The position numbers were made by a program, and so were the translations under genes. Shown here piece after piece: positions 41,601 to 50,622 of a stretch of 64,000 nucleotides of DNA; positions within the stretch are counted from its first letter, which is position 1, and each line of letters starts with the position of its first letter. Source of the stretch: Moorena sp. SIOASIH (GTDB lineage Bacteria > Cyanobacteriota > Cyanobacteriia > Cyanobacteriales > Coleofasciculaceae); the NCBI RefSeq assembly GCF_010671925.1, contig NZ_JAAHIH010000009.1:124001-188000 (forward strand). Direction: 5' to 3'. The notes beneath the pieces are model-generated. The model was not told where the DNA came from, did not search any database, and saw nothing but the letters and a program-made list of their open reading frames with translations.

Positions 41601-44391
41601 AGAAAAATACAGTATTCCTAAATTAGAAGCTTTAGTAATGCATTTGTATTACGGATTTATCTGGCATTGGAGAGAATGTATTAATGAACAAGGGGCACAA
41701 AAAAAATTACTAAATAGTATTCAACAAGGGATAAATACAGGAAACAATGAGTATGCTTCTTATCTTGCTCTAGACTATTGCTTTATCAAGTTTTTTGGAG
41801 GATGTAATTTAGAACAGGTTGAGCAAGATTATAGTAAATATACTCAACTAATCAAAAAGCTAAATCAAGAATATTCGATAAATTATATAGAAATATGCAC
41901 AAATATTATTGTAAATTTAAGATTTAAAATTCAAGATAACTATTTTTTATTGCTCGGCAATGATCAACATGAAGAATATAAATATATAGAAAAATATACT
42001 AAACAAAACAATCAATGGTTACTATTTATTTACTATTTTGGCAAAACACTTATTTTTTATAATCTAAAAGATTACGTTAAGGCTTTTGATAATAGTCAAA
42101 ATGCCGAAAAATATGTTATGGCAATCGGCGGGTTATTATGTAGTCCAGAGCATAACTTTTACTGTTCTCTTGCTTATCTTGCTCATTACAATAATTGTGA
42201 CATAGAGCAGCGTAAAGAAATACTAGAACAAGTAGAAAAAAATCAAAAAAATATGAAAAAATGGGCTGGTCATTGCCCCGCCAATTTTCAAAATAAATCC
42301 GATTTAGTGGAAGCAGAAAAAGCAAGAGTTTTAGATCAAAACTGGCAAGCTGAAGAATTTTATGAAAAAGCGATTCAAGGTGCAAAAAAATCGAAATTTA
42401 TCCATGAAGAAGCCTTAGCTTATGAACGAGCATCTGAGTTTTATCTGGCACTGGGCAGAGAAGAAATTGGTCAATTTTACCTAAAAAATGCCCATCATTG
42501 TTACAGTCGTTGGGGAGCACAAGCTAAGGTAAAACAATTAGAAGAAGAGTATCCTGAGTATTTATTAAGAGTAACGAATCAAGGTAAATCTAAAAGACTT
42601 AGTACAAGCATCTCTACTACAGGTTCTGATGGAGAAACTCTGGACTTATCTACGGTTATTAAAGCATCTCAAGCAATTTCTGGTGAAATTAAGCTGGAAA
42701 ACCTCTTGCAAACTTTAATGAAAATTGTTATTGAAAATGCTGGAGCGCAAAAAGGGTTTATCATTCTTAATCATGAAGGGAATTGGGTGATCGAGGCTCA
42801 AGGAACAGTAGATAGCGATCGCGTTACTATTTTGGAATCAATTCCTATCGAATCTGTAGATACTGAAAACTCGATTCCTATTTTACCTACTACGATTATA
42901 AATTATGTCGCCCGCACTCAAGACTATATTGTTTTAAATGATGCAGTCCATGAAGACCAATTTATTAATGATCCTTATATTATTGCTACACAAAGTCAAT
43001 CAATTCTCTGTACTCCTTTACTTAATCAAGGTCAGTTAAGAGGGATTGTTTATTTAGAAAACAATTTAACCACAAAGGCATTTACCTCAGAACGGGTGGA
43101 GCTTGTAAATATACTGTCTGCTCAAGTTGCTATCTCTATTGATAATTCAAGGCTTTATCAAACCTTAGAAGAAAGGGTAGAAGAGCGCACTCAAGAATTA
43201 TCTCAAACTTTGGACGTTCTCAAAGCTACTCAAGCGGAACTAATTTTTGAAAACGAGTTACTCAAGAGTGACGAACAAGCCTCGAATTTTGATTATCAAG
43301 TGGGGGGAAGTTTACCGATGGATGCTCCCACTTATGTGGTGCGTTCTGCTGACAGAACTCTCTACAAAGCTTTAAAGCAAGGGGAGTTTTGTTACATTCT
43401 CAATCCCCGCCAGATGGGCAAATCAAGCCTGATGGTACGTATGATTAACCACCTGAACAATGAGGGGATTAGCTGCGCAGCGATCGACCTGACTCGGATT
43501 GGCAGCGAAAATGTTACCCCTGACCAATGGTATAAGGGATTGGCAGTAGAGCTATGGCGAAGTTTTGGTTTACTAAGAAAGGTGAATTTAAAAAAGTGGT
43601 GGAATGAACGAGCAGATATTTCTACGGTTCAGCGGTTGAGTCAATTTATAGAAGAAGTCTTGCTGGGTGAGGTTGAACAACCAGATAACAGTTTACCGAA
43701 TAAAAGGGTAGTTTTTATCGATGAAGTTGATAGCGTCTTGGGCTTGAATTTTCCAGTTAATGACTTTTTTGCTCTGATTCGCTCCTGCTATAATCAGCGT
43801 ACTATCAATCCAGACTATGGCAATTTAACGTTTGCTCTTTTTGGCGTTGCTACTCCTTCTGGCTTAATTACAGACCACCAAAGAACCCCTTTTAATATTG
43901 GTCAGGCGATTCAACTGGAGGGTTTTAAGGAGCATGAAGCTCAACCTTTGCTTCAAGGATTAGCAGAGAAAGTCAGCAATCCTCAAACACTGCTCAAAGA
44001 ACTGTTAGCATGGACGAGTGGTCAGCCTTTTTTGACCCAAAAGCTCTGTCAATTCATCCGCAGTACTTCATCTGCTATCCCTACCAACGACGAAGCTGAA
44101 TGGATTGAAAATTTGGTGCGAACCAAGGTGATAGAGAATTGGGAATCCCAGGATGAACCGGAGCATTTGAGAACTATACGCGATCGCATCCTGGAGAGTA
44201 AACAATCTGTAGGGCTACTGGAGATATATCGACAAATTGTGGAGCAGGGAGAAGTGGTGGCTGTTGACAGTCCAGACGAAAAGGAATTGCTGTTGTCAGG
44301 GTTAGTGGTGAAGCAACAGGGATGTCTGAGAGTCAATAACCGGATTTATGAATCGATCTTTGACCGCAGTTGGGTTGAGGAGCATGTCTAA
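38605..44391 (+). CDS. Giant Ser/Thr kinase - AAA ATPase - TPR-like - GAF - AAA_35 ATPase fusion
   Basis: 1928 residues. A Hanks-type kinase (about 8-275) has the lysine in IIIKVLKE, HKDINPSNIIY and DFGIS with APEQTGRMNRGIDYRSDFYSLG. An AAA_16-type ATPase follows (about 295-700; Walker A GYSGIGKSALVNEI near 328, Walker B LVIFIDDLQWADL). A long helical-repeat region (about 750-1300), a GAF domain (about 1365-1510) and a coiled coil (EERVEERTQELSQTL) come next. Up to this point it matches the cyanobacterial Hstk/multikinase architecture, which normally ends in a histidine kinase. Here the end is an AAA_35-type ATPase (NPRQMGKSSLMVRM near 1600, VVFIDEVDSVLG) related to the protein at 31657. This is a single intact frame, probably cytoplasmic. 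Confidence 0.85.
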   Translation: METNYQIIEKIYESANSLVYRAILKTDNQPIIIKVLKESYPTLSELTRYKQEYEITRSLNVDSIVKAYDLQRYDNSLVILLEDFGGESLKLLLSQGQFSLEDFLAIAIKTTESLAAIHAANIIHKDINPSNIIYNSKTEQLKIIDFGISTRLSQEFLTVRPPNQLEGTLAYIAPEQTGRMNRGIDYRSDFYSLGVTFYEFLTNKLPFETTDPIELVHCHIAQQPLPVHELIPDLPIAVSDIIRKLLAKTPEDRYQSAWGIKADLETCVNQLRSQGEIYQFPLGSQDFADNFHIPQKLYGREQEVTQLLTAFEQVSKGTTGMVLISGYSGIGKSALVNEIQKPITLQRGRFISGKFDQLKRDIPYSAISKAFQDLIRKLLCEPEVRLQTWKTKILEALDNNGQIIIDVIPELEKIIGRQPPVAQLGKTESLNRFNLFFQRFLGIFCQKDHPLVIFIDDLQWADLPSLNLIEQLMSEPDKQYFMMIGAYRDNEVSPTHPLMDTLEKINQAKVPINEITLYPLTINHINQLIADTLSCSTEFSKPLAELVAKKTEGNPFFLNQLLYSLYQDKLLVCNPDQSFLNPEDNQQGYWQWNIEEIERVSITDNVVELMVSKLEQLDHKTQEVIKLAACIGNHFNLEIISIVNNKSQLVTARELESALDKGLIIPLNNNYKFPLLWNPEELSNNNLDISYHPSTYIPYKFLHDRVQQAAYSLIPEAEKKQVHLQIGRLLLQNIKDNELDNQIFDIVNQLNEGSALITEELEKNELAKLNLKAGKKAKASTAYESALRYLDTALELLTENSWEDQYQFTLELQVEMLEALYLNTKWERIEALSATILPKVSNILDQVKIYELAILSYYAQFQPEKAIDTAVKALEKLGITISQEAARESELTNRIKQEHKSIQLLLKGKSIEDLADLPKMTDPYKLAAISILQPVMTATWTTNFSLFVEIVLTQLNLCVKYNNPPQAAGTYGCYGMLLCGVIGNIDSGYQFGQLSINFLEKYSIPKLEALVMHLYYGFIWHWRECINEQGAQKKLLNSIQQGINTGNNEYASYLALDYCFIKFFGGCNLEQVEQDYSKYTQLIKKLNQEYSINYIEICTNIIVNLRFKIQDNYFLLLGNDQHEEYKYIEKYTKQNNQWLLFIYYFGKTLIFYNLKDYVKAFDNSQNAEKYVMAIGGLLCSPEHNFYCSLAYLAHYNNCDIEQRKEILEQVEKNQKNMKKWAGHCPANFQNKSDLVEAEKARVLDQNWQAEEFYEKAIQGAKKSKFIHEEALAYERASEFYLALGREEIGQFYLKNAHHCYSRWGAQAKVKQLEEEYPEYLLRVTNQGKSKRLSTSISTTGSDGETLDLSTVIKASQAISGEIKLENLLQTLMKIVIENAGAQKGFIILNHEGNWVIEAQGTVDSDRVTILESIPIESVDTENSIPILPTTIINYVARTQDYIVLNDAVHEDQFINDPYIIATQSQSILCTPLLNQGQLRGIVYLENNLTTKAFTSERVELVNILSAQVAISIDNSRLYQTLEERVEERTQELSQTLDVLKATQAELIFENELLKSDEQASNFDYQVGGSLPMDAPTYVVRSADRTLYKALKQGEFCYILNPRQMGKSSLMVRMINHLNNEGISCAAIDLTRIGSENVTPDQWYKGLAVELWRSFGLLRKVNLKKWWNERADISTVQRLSQFIEEVLLGEVEQPDNSLPNKRVVFIDEVDSVLGLNFPVNDFFALIRSCYNQRTINPDYGNLTFALFGVATPSGLITDHQRTPFNIGQAIQLEGFKEHEAQPLLQGLAEKVSNPQTLLKELLAWTSGQPFLTQKLCQFIRSTSSAIPTNDEAEWIENLVRTKVIENWESQDEPEHLRTIRDRILESKQSVGLLEIYRQIVEQGEVVAVDSPDEKELLLSGLVVKQQGCLRVNNRIYESIFDRSWVEEHV

Positions 44392-44924
44392 GTGGGATCT
44401 TGGACTTTCAATTAAAATAGTAAAGGGAATAGGGAATAGGGAGTAGGGAGTAGGGAGTAGGGAGTAGGGAGTAGGGAGTAGGGAGTAGGGAGTAGGGAGT
44501 AGGGAGTAGGGAGTAGGGAACTAAAATTATCACAATTGATTTAGGATTGGTAAAGCTCTAAAATTTAGGAGTCTCAAGTCAGGAGTGACTAGGTGTAGGT
44601 GGGGTTGAAGGAAACTGAAACCTAATCAATCAAGGTAACAGAAGACAGAAAAGATGTTGGGTTTGGTTGCCTTAAGCCAAGGTACAAGAGAATCCGTTCG
44701 CGTAGCGGCTCCAAAGGAGCATATCACTTATTGTTACTGCATACAGTCTTGTTGATAATGCTCACCACATGGTATAGTAGTAGAAATAAACTGTAAACTA
44801 TTGATAATTTAATTTTGATAAAAAACCTGGCTATTTGGTGAGTTCAGAACTTGCTGTGAAAAGTCAGAAGGTCTAGAAAATTGTAAGATTGAAATAAGGC
44901 AACAGTACCATGGAGTAAAACGTG
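44392..44924. repeat. GGGAGTA heptamer array and upstream region of an antitoxin gene
   Basis: About 14 GGGAGTA/GGGAATA heptamers (44420-44519) and a GTTCGCGTAGCGGCTCC dispersed repeat (about 44697-44716). Unique AT-rich sequence from 44720 to 44924 probably contains the promoter of the toxin-antitoxin pair. No gene is seen. Confidence 0.8.
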
Positions 44925-45182
44925 ATGTTGAATGTCAGTCTGGATCAAGAAGCAGAACAGTATTTAGTTGAAATTTTAAGTCAGGAAAAAACAACTAGCA
45001 GTGAGTTGATCAAAAAATTGCTGCGGGATTATCGCCAAAATTTTCAATCCCAAAAATCGGTTTTAGAACGAATGGGAGGAGTGCCTAAACATTTGCTATC
45101 GGTGGGTAATCTATCTGATCGGGATACTCGTAGAGAGATTATTGCTTCTCGGATACGGGCAAGCCATCAACGAGAAGTATGA
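44925..45182 (+). CDS. Ribbon-helix-helix-type antitoxin
   Basis: An 85-residue protein from ATG 44925 (a GTG one codon earlier is possible). MLNVSLDQEAEQYLVEILSQEKTTSSELIKKLLRDYRQNF is an RHH-like DNA-binding start. The C-terminal half (LSVGNLSDRDTRREIIASRIRASHQREV) is of the type that wraps a PIN toxin. The stop overlaps the toxin ATG by four bases (ATGA). The toxin is frameshifted, but the antitoxin is intact. A duplicated fragment of the gene's end is at 27062. Confidence 0.75.
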   Translation: MLNVSLDQEAEQYLVEILSQEKTTSSELIKKLLRDYRQNFQSQKSVLERMGGVPKHLLSVGNLSDRDTRREIIASRIRASHQREV

Positions 45183-45614
45183 CCTATCATCCTGCTATTT
45201 TGGTGGATACAGGCTTGTTGGTGGCTTTCTATGATTCAGCCGATCAACATCATGGTCAGGTGGTTGAGTTTTTTACCAGTTGTAGCAGTCGGTTAGTTAC
45301 AACGGTAGGTTGTGTTACAGAAGTGCTATGGTTGCTAGGGTCTGATTGGCGGGTGCAGAATGAATTTCTAACTCATCTGGCCAATAATATCTATGAGTGT
45401 GAGTCGCTCTTACTGCAAGACGAAAGCCCGTATCGCTGAGCTAAACGCCCAGTATGCTGACTTGCCTGGTGATTTTTCTGATTTGTCTCTTATAGCAATT
45501 TCTGAACGTTTGAATATTGCGGCGATCGCTACTTTGGATAAGGATTTTGATATCTATCGACGCTATCGCAAACAACCCTTTGAAGGAGTCTTTCGTCCTT
45601 CTTCTAATATTTAG
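45179..45614 (+). pseudogene. PIN-domain (VapC-like) toxin with a frameshift
   Basis: The first frame gives MTYHPAILVDTGLLVAFYDSADQHHGQVVEFF...ECESLLLQDE and stops at 45439. The remainder of the PIN domain continues in another frame as ARIAELNAQYADLPGDFSDLSLIAISERLNIAAIATLDKDFDIYRRYRKQPFEGVFRP. The shift lies near 45415-45430. The acidic residues are spread across both parts (DTG; DFSDLS; DKDFD), so the toxin should be inactive unless the shift is programmed or an assembly error. Confidence 0.78.
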
Positions 45615-45762
45615 GGTACGCTTTTTTCAAAACCTTGTCGCTTCTCTGAGCTACACAGGATTTTTTCCTACTCCCTACTCCCTACTCCCTGCTATACAAC
45701 GTCACTCAATCCCTCAATCCTTCAATCTCCTATTCCTTACCAAATATCCTTTGTCCAAGGTT

Positions 45763-48648
45763 TTACCTACTTCTTGCCTTGAATTCCTCTGCTTCTCTTA
45801 ACACAGGATTAATGTCAAACCAGCGCTCACCCTGATAGTGATATTCAAAGACGAACAAGCTTTGAAGTAGGATTGGATACTCTTCCTTTACTCTTACATT
45901 TTTCTGTTTTGCCACCTGGTTCAATAACTCCCACTCATCATCAGTAATCGCTCGAATTAATTCATTACCTCTTTGCTTAATCACGCTTTCCAAACACCTT
46001 CGGGATAAAGGTAGCTCTTCACGTTTAAGACAATTGCGGAGAAGTACTAGCGAATTGCGTACATGACCACCACTAATTGCACACAGTCGATCGAGAGTTC
46101 CAGAACTATCAAAAACTGCTGAGATGGCCTTAAGTCGTTCCTCTGGAGGAAGGTTAGGAAATGCTCTGGCTAAAATCATTTGTCGCATTAGTTCCATTCC
46201 TTCATTACACTCGCTACCATCTCGTAGTCTTACTGGCACCATCGGTAAAACTTCAGGATCTGTTCCAAAGTAATTTCTGAGCTTTTCAAACTCTTTTGAG
46301 AAGGTTAACCCCAATGGCATGGTATAAACTACATGGCAATTTAGCTGCTTCAACTGCTCTGCTCGATCGATAAACAGATACTCTTGTTGATTACGCCCTG
46401 TAGACATTAGCCTATTATGAACTCGGTCAAGATTATCGACAATTACCACTAGCCCTTCCTTTCCCCTTAGTTTTAATTGTTCTATCCCAGGCTGTATTAG
46501 CTCAAGATTGATTGCTTCGAGAATACTAGTTACACGTGGCTCTAGATACTCTCTTAGCTGACTGCGAAGCGTGGGATTTTCTTTAGCTTTAGCAGTGATT
46601 TTACCAATGCTCAAAGGTAGGCTATAAGTCTCTTGATCATCTAAGGATATTTGTGTGGTCAATAAATCCGTTGCATCTGCCAGAATCTTTTTCAATCCTC
46701 CCGGTCTTTTGTTTATACCAGCTTTTTCCAAGTTCGCACTGATGTGACGGGCAATGGATAACAATATATCAGCGACATCAGCATCTGCCAGGTCAATATC
46801 TTGACTAGATTCAAAGTAAACAGGATGAAATCCTTGTGCTTCCAATTCCGCCTTAAGTCTCAACAATTCTGTAGTTTTGCCGCAGCCAATATGACCTGTG
46901 AAAAGTTGACAGGTTGGTTCATCTGGTGAAAGGCGAGTAATCGTCCGCAGCAAACTTTTAAACTGGTTGCCACGCACCGCAGAAAAATCTATATAGTATC
47001 TCTGATCCTCAGCATACCCTACGTTAATTGTTTTTCCAGGATTTGAAGCCCTGTATAATCGCCTAAGATCTAAGCCTGGCTGATGTAATCTTTCTTGATA
47101 GGTTTCAATTTCTTGTAGTTTCTCCTGAGCTAACTCATTGTCAGGTTGAATTATCAAGATTGGCGCAAACTGCTCCTTGGCAAGTTCAAACTTTCGTTGA
47201 TTTATTAAATCTAGGCCGTAACCTTCGAGCGATCGCACATAGTCTTCTTCTACACGATGTGAATCAATCTGATAGGCTCGTTTGTAAAGCTCTACTGCTT
47301 TACTAAAATCTCGGGTCTCCAAATATCCCTCAGCTAGCCCAAACAGAGCCTTGAAGTAGTTGGGATTGATTGACAACGCTTGCTCATAAAGGGGAATGGC
47401 ATTTTTCAACAAGTTGTAGCCCTGTAAATCAGTGGCTGATTGGTAGACGCTATCGGCTGCTGGTTCAAGCTTTTCCAATTCCCAGATCTCTCGTTGGAGA
47501 GGATATTGCTTAACTAACCAACGACGTACCAATTCAACTTTGACCCGATAGCCATGAGCAGTTTGGGAGAATAAATTTGACCCTTGTGCAAAATCCAAAA
47601 AATCCCATTCAAGCAGTTGGCTCTCCGCCTGTATTAATGACTTGGTTTCAACAACGCCATACTGTTTCAGAATCACCAATGGTTCTTCCACAAACTGATC
47701 GTCTGTTAAATCAGCTCTTTTCTGGGCTTCTGCCACCGCTGAAAATATTACCCGTTCCGGGATTGGCAGCCCTTCTCGAAACCAGCCCAATCCTCCCCCA
47801 CCAAGTTCAATGGCCTGATCCACAACTGCTTTAACATCCCCAGGAGTAATCTGCTGCTTCTGTTCAGTTCTAGCTCGTACAAACAGTGCATAACAGAGCA
47901 ATTGAGTGAAATAGGGATGCCCTGCGGACAAGTCAATAATTGCTTGAATTGAATCCTGGCTATAGACTAACGATCCTTTGCCTGGCTCAGTAATCAATTT
48001 TTCCGTATCTTCGAGACTAAGTAAGCCAATTTTATAGGTTGGTGCTCTTCTGAATAAGCTCAGCAGTTTTGTTAGATCATCTGGCTGACGCCCTATCACT
48101 GGGATGATCACTAGTTGCTCATGTTGACTTAACAGAGATTGTAAATAAGGAAAAAAGGTTTGAACTGAAGAGGTTGGATCATAGTTATTTAAGACATCAA
48201 ACTCGTCCAACATTAGTACTATAGTCTTTTCCCCTAAACCCTGATAAATTTCAGGCAAAAAATTCTGGGAGAAGATACTGGGATTGCTTGCTAAATCTGC
48301 TTCACTTGGTAGTTTACCATAGTCCAACTCTAGCTTAAGATGATTGATAAGGTGATTGATAATTGTCTCAGCCAGGAGATGCAATACATTGCTGAGGGAT
48401 AAGTGCCCTTTGTCTTCAAGATTAAAAGAGATGAAGACAAATTGCTCCGATTGAATAAGGTTGGGAATCTGTAAAAGAACCGATGATTTGCCAATCCGTC
48501 TTTGACCATGCAACAGGATAACCCTTTCACCCTGGTTTAAATTATCCTCGACAAATTGGATCAACGTTTCCCTGCCAAAGAAAGACTTTGGCTCAGAGAT
48601 AGCTGAACCAACAATATAAGGATTTCTCCGAACTTTTCCTGTCGTCAT
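45763..48648 (-). CDS. Double P-loop ATPase with central TPR repeats
   Basis: A 961-residue protein. The first AAA/STAND-like ATPase (about 10-290) has NPYIVGSAISEPKSFFGRE, Walker A GQRRIGKSS (48-56) and Walker B IVLMLDEFDV. TPR-like repeats occupy about 400-515. A second, different P-loop ATPase (about 545-961) has Walker A FTGHIGCGKTTELL (583-596) and Walker B VVIVDNLDRVH. It lies 45 bases downstream of the ATPase gene at 48694 on the same strand, so the two probably form an operon. No nuclease or transmembrane effector is fused. The class is used in signalling and anti-phage STAND systems, but the function here is unknown. Confidence 0.78.
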   Translation of the reverse strand: MTTGKVRRNPYIVGSAISEPKSFFGRETLIQFVEDNLNQGERVILLHGQRRIGKSSVLLQIPNLIQSEQFVFISFNLEDKGHLSLSNVLHLLAETIINHLINHLKLELDYGKLPSEADLASNPSIFSQNFLPEIYQGLGEKTIVLMLDEFDVLNNYDPTSSVQTFFPYLQSLLSQHEQLVIIPVIGRQPDDLTKLLSLFRRAPTYKIGLLSLEDTEKLITEPGKGSLVYSQDSIQAIIDLSAGHPYFTQLLCYALFVRARTEQKQQITPGDVKAVVDQAIELGGGGLGWFREGLPIPERVIFSAVAEAQKRADLTDDQFVEEPLVILKQYGVVETKSLIQAESQLLEWDFLDFAQGSNLFSQTAHGYRVKVELVRRWLVKQYPLQREIWELEKLEPAADSVYQSATDLQGYNLLKNAIPLYEQALSINPNYFKALFGLAEGYLETRDFSKAVELYKRAYQIDSHRVEEDYVRSLEGYGLDLINQRKFELAKEQFAPILIIQPDNELAQEKLQEIETYQERLHQPGLDLRRLYRASNPGKTINVGYAEDQRYYIDFSAVRGNQFKSLLRTITRLSPDEPTCQLFTGHIGCGKTTELLRLKAELEAQGFHPVYFESSQDIDLADADVADILLSIARHISANLEKAGINKRPGGLKKILADATDLLTTQISLDDQETYSLPLSIGKITAKAKENPTLRSQLREYLEPRVTSILEAINLELIQPGIEQLKLRGKEGLVVIVDNLDRVHNRLMSTGRNQQEYLFIDRAEQLKQLNCHVVYTMPLGLTFSKEFEKLRNYFGTDPEVLPMVPVRLRDGSECNEGMELMRQMILARAFPNLPPEERLKAISAVFDSSGTLDRLCAISGGHVRNSLVLLRNCLKREELPLSRRCLESVIKQRGNELIRAITDDEWELLNQVAKQKNVRVKEEYPILLQSLFVFEYHYQGERWFDINPVLREAEEFKARSR

Positions 48649-48693
48649 ATCAATCTTGGTGATTTGCGAAAGGTTTCCTATTTGTGACAGTGA

Positions 48694-49980
48694 TTAGCTT
48701 TTAATTGCTCCTTTCGGGATAGCAGCTATGACCTTACCAATCCATTCAAATATATCTGGTATTTTATCTTTATTTTTCCACATTAAACGAATGATATCTT
48801 TAACCTTTTCTGCTTGCTTATGACTCATCAGGTTAAGAAATACCTTCTGACGATTTTGTAATTCGGTTTCGGTACTGTTTTGAATGTTTTTAACCACCCA
48901 CCATTCCATTAGTGATGAAGCAAAGGAGTAAGTCGCTTTCCCAGCTTGCTCTTCTCGTTTTATGATTCCTCTGATTTCTAAAGCATTCAGCTCTATTTCT
49001 TTTTGGCTAAAAATAGTCTCAATACCCCTCAGAGCATAGCGCTTATCGGATAAGCGACCTTCTAGACTGCACAAAGCAATTAGCATCAGTAAAATCTGCT
49101 CTAGGTCATTGCAAAGCTCCCAGGTAGCTTGAAAAAACTGTTCAGTTGCACTTAGAAAATCTCTAGCAAAGGTCTTAGGGTCAGGTACCCGATTAGCTCG
49201 CAATTCTTGATAGAGAAGATAACCAGCATTCTGTAGCAAGGCGGGATTGCCATCAGCAATTTCCCGAATTCCCTCTCGTAACGCTGGTGTAATTGGCATA
49301 CCAAGTAGTAGGGCAGCCACTTCGTTATCCGTAAATGGCTTGAGTGGTTGAAATAAATAGTGGTTATACCAAGGAGATTTATCTGGGGTGAGTTGAGGCC
49401 CCAATTCACTCAGACGCCGAGAGGATGCTACAATCATTGAGATATATTTCCTTTCTTCACCAGAATTCGCAATGCTGCGACATTCATTCACAAAGGCTTC
49501 AAGATCAGCTTCCTGGTAACCGTCGTTTGTACGCAAAGCAACATCGTAGTCATCCACTAGTAATAGTAAAAATTTGTGGTATTCTCCAAGCTTACGTAAT
49601 AGCTGCTTTAGATTAATTGAAGTGACTTTGTCTTGATCAAGTAATTGGTCAATATCAGTCTGTAGCCTTGGATTACTATCCAATTGACTTTTGCTCTCGA
49701 TCAAGATTTGCCGCCAGAAGCTATCAGCATTAAACGGTTGAATACTTAGGCAATTTAGAAGTACAATTACAGCTGCTTCTGGATCTTGGCCTTGTAGGTG
49801 CCAGACGTCAGGTGATGTCAATAATTCTAAGAAGGAAGTCTTGCCAATTCCAGGTCCACCCCAAACTGCCAGATTACCACGACTAGAGATTTGGTCGAAT
49901 GCTATTTCAATCTGAGACTCTCGTCCCACAAAGCGTTCTGGGGAAACGGCTTGTCCTACAGTAAAGGGATTTTGTGCCAT
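48694..49980 (-). CDS. STAND/AAA-type ATPase
   Basis: A 428-residue protein. It opens with NPFTVGQAVSPERFVGRESQIE, the same lead-in as its operon partner. Walker A is WGGPGIGKTSF (40-50) and Walker B FLLLLVDDYDVAL (about 140-150). The remainder (about 200-428) is helical, with DGNPALLQNAGYLLYQEL and a winged-helix-like LSDKRYALRGIETIFSQKEIELNALEIRGIIKREEQAGKATYSFAS. It is the first gene of a two-gene operon with 45763-48648. The partner relationship suggests that one senses and one scaffolds, but this is inference. Confidence 0.72.
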   Translation of the reverse strand: MAQNPFTVGQAVSPERFVGRESQIEIAFDQISSRGNLAVWGGPGIGKTSFLELLTSPDVWHLQGQDPEAAVIVLLNCLSIQPFNADSFWRQILIESKSQLDSNPRLQTDIDQLLDQDKVTSINLKQLLRKLGEYHKFLLLLVDDYDVALRTNDGYQEADLEAFVNECRSIANSGEERKYISMIVASSRRLSELGPQLTPDKSPWYNHYLFQPLKPFTDNEVAALLLGMPITPALREGIREIADGNPALLQNAGYLLYQELRANRVPDPKTFARDFLSATEQFFQATWELCNDLEQILLMLIALCSLEGRLSDKRYALRGIETIFSQKEIELNALEIRGIIKREEQAGKATYSFASSLMEWWVVKNIQNSTETELQNRQKVFLNLMSHKQAEKVKDIIRLMWKNKDKIPDIFEWIGKVIAAIPKGAIKS

Positions 49981-50370
49981 GGTGATGGATTCTGAAAGTG
50001 TTTCTTATCGGGCTATTGTGTTCTATCTTTATTATGGCCAACTTCCTCAGCTAGGTTGTGCCATGGCAAAACCTTCTCTTGTTCCACACATCTTACTTTA
50101 CCAGATTTTGATTGGGATTTTTTGCGATCGCGTAGCGGCCCGTACCGAGCATCGCGTAGCGGCTCGTACCGAGCATCGCACTTGCTTTCCCCCTTCCTAT
50201 ACCCTATTCCCTGTTCAACACTTCTGACAGTGACGATGCTGGGTTTCCTTCCCTCAAGCAAACCTACAATATTAGCGTAAGCAATACAAGATTTGCGATC
50301 GCACTAATTTATTATTATGGTAATCAATTAGTGCTAAAATAAAAATCACCCATCAAAAGTAATTAAACTG
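49981..50370. other. Divergent intergenic region between the ATPase operon and mazEF
   Basis: It contains two tandem copies of a unit of about 26 bases (GCGTAGCGGCCCGTACCGAG and CATC; about 50127-50178), and GCGATCGC-like sites at 50126 and 50295. AT-rich DNA just before mazE (50310-50365) probably holds its promoter. Confidence 0.6.
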
Positions 50371-50622
50371 ATGAAAACTGCCATTGTACGTATTGGAGAT
50401 TCCCAAGGAATTAGAATTCCTAAAGCAATTATTGAAGAATGTGGTTTAGCCAATGTAGTTGAAATAACAGTAAAAGATGGAAAGGTGATTATTTCGCCAG
50501 TATCCCACTCTCGTCAAGGATGGGAAGAAGCGTTTAAAGAAATGGCCGACAATGGTGATGATGAATTATTAATTGATGATCGAATTAAAAATTCTTGGGA
50601 TGAAGAGGATTGGAAATGGTAG
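50371..50622 (+). CDS. mazE: MazE-type antitoxin (AbrB-like fold)
   Basis: An 83-residue protein. The swapped-hairpin AbrB/MazE DNA-binding domain is clear in KTAIVRIGDSQGIRIPKAIIEECGLANVVEITVKDGKVIISP. The acidic, tryptophan-rich tail (DDELLIDDRIKNSWDEEDWKW) is the toxin-binding arm. It overlaps the MazF gene by seven bases. Autoregulation of the operon by MazE or MazEF is usual. Confidence 0.9.
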   Translation: MKTAIVRIGDSQGIRIPKAIIEECGLANVVEITVKDGKVIISPVSHSRQGWEEAFKEMADNGDDELLIDDRIKNSWDEEDWKW

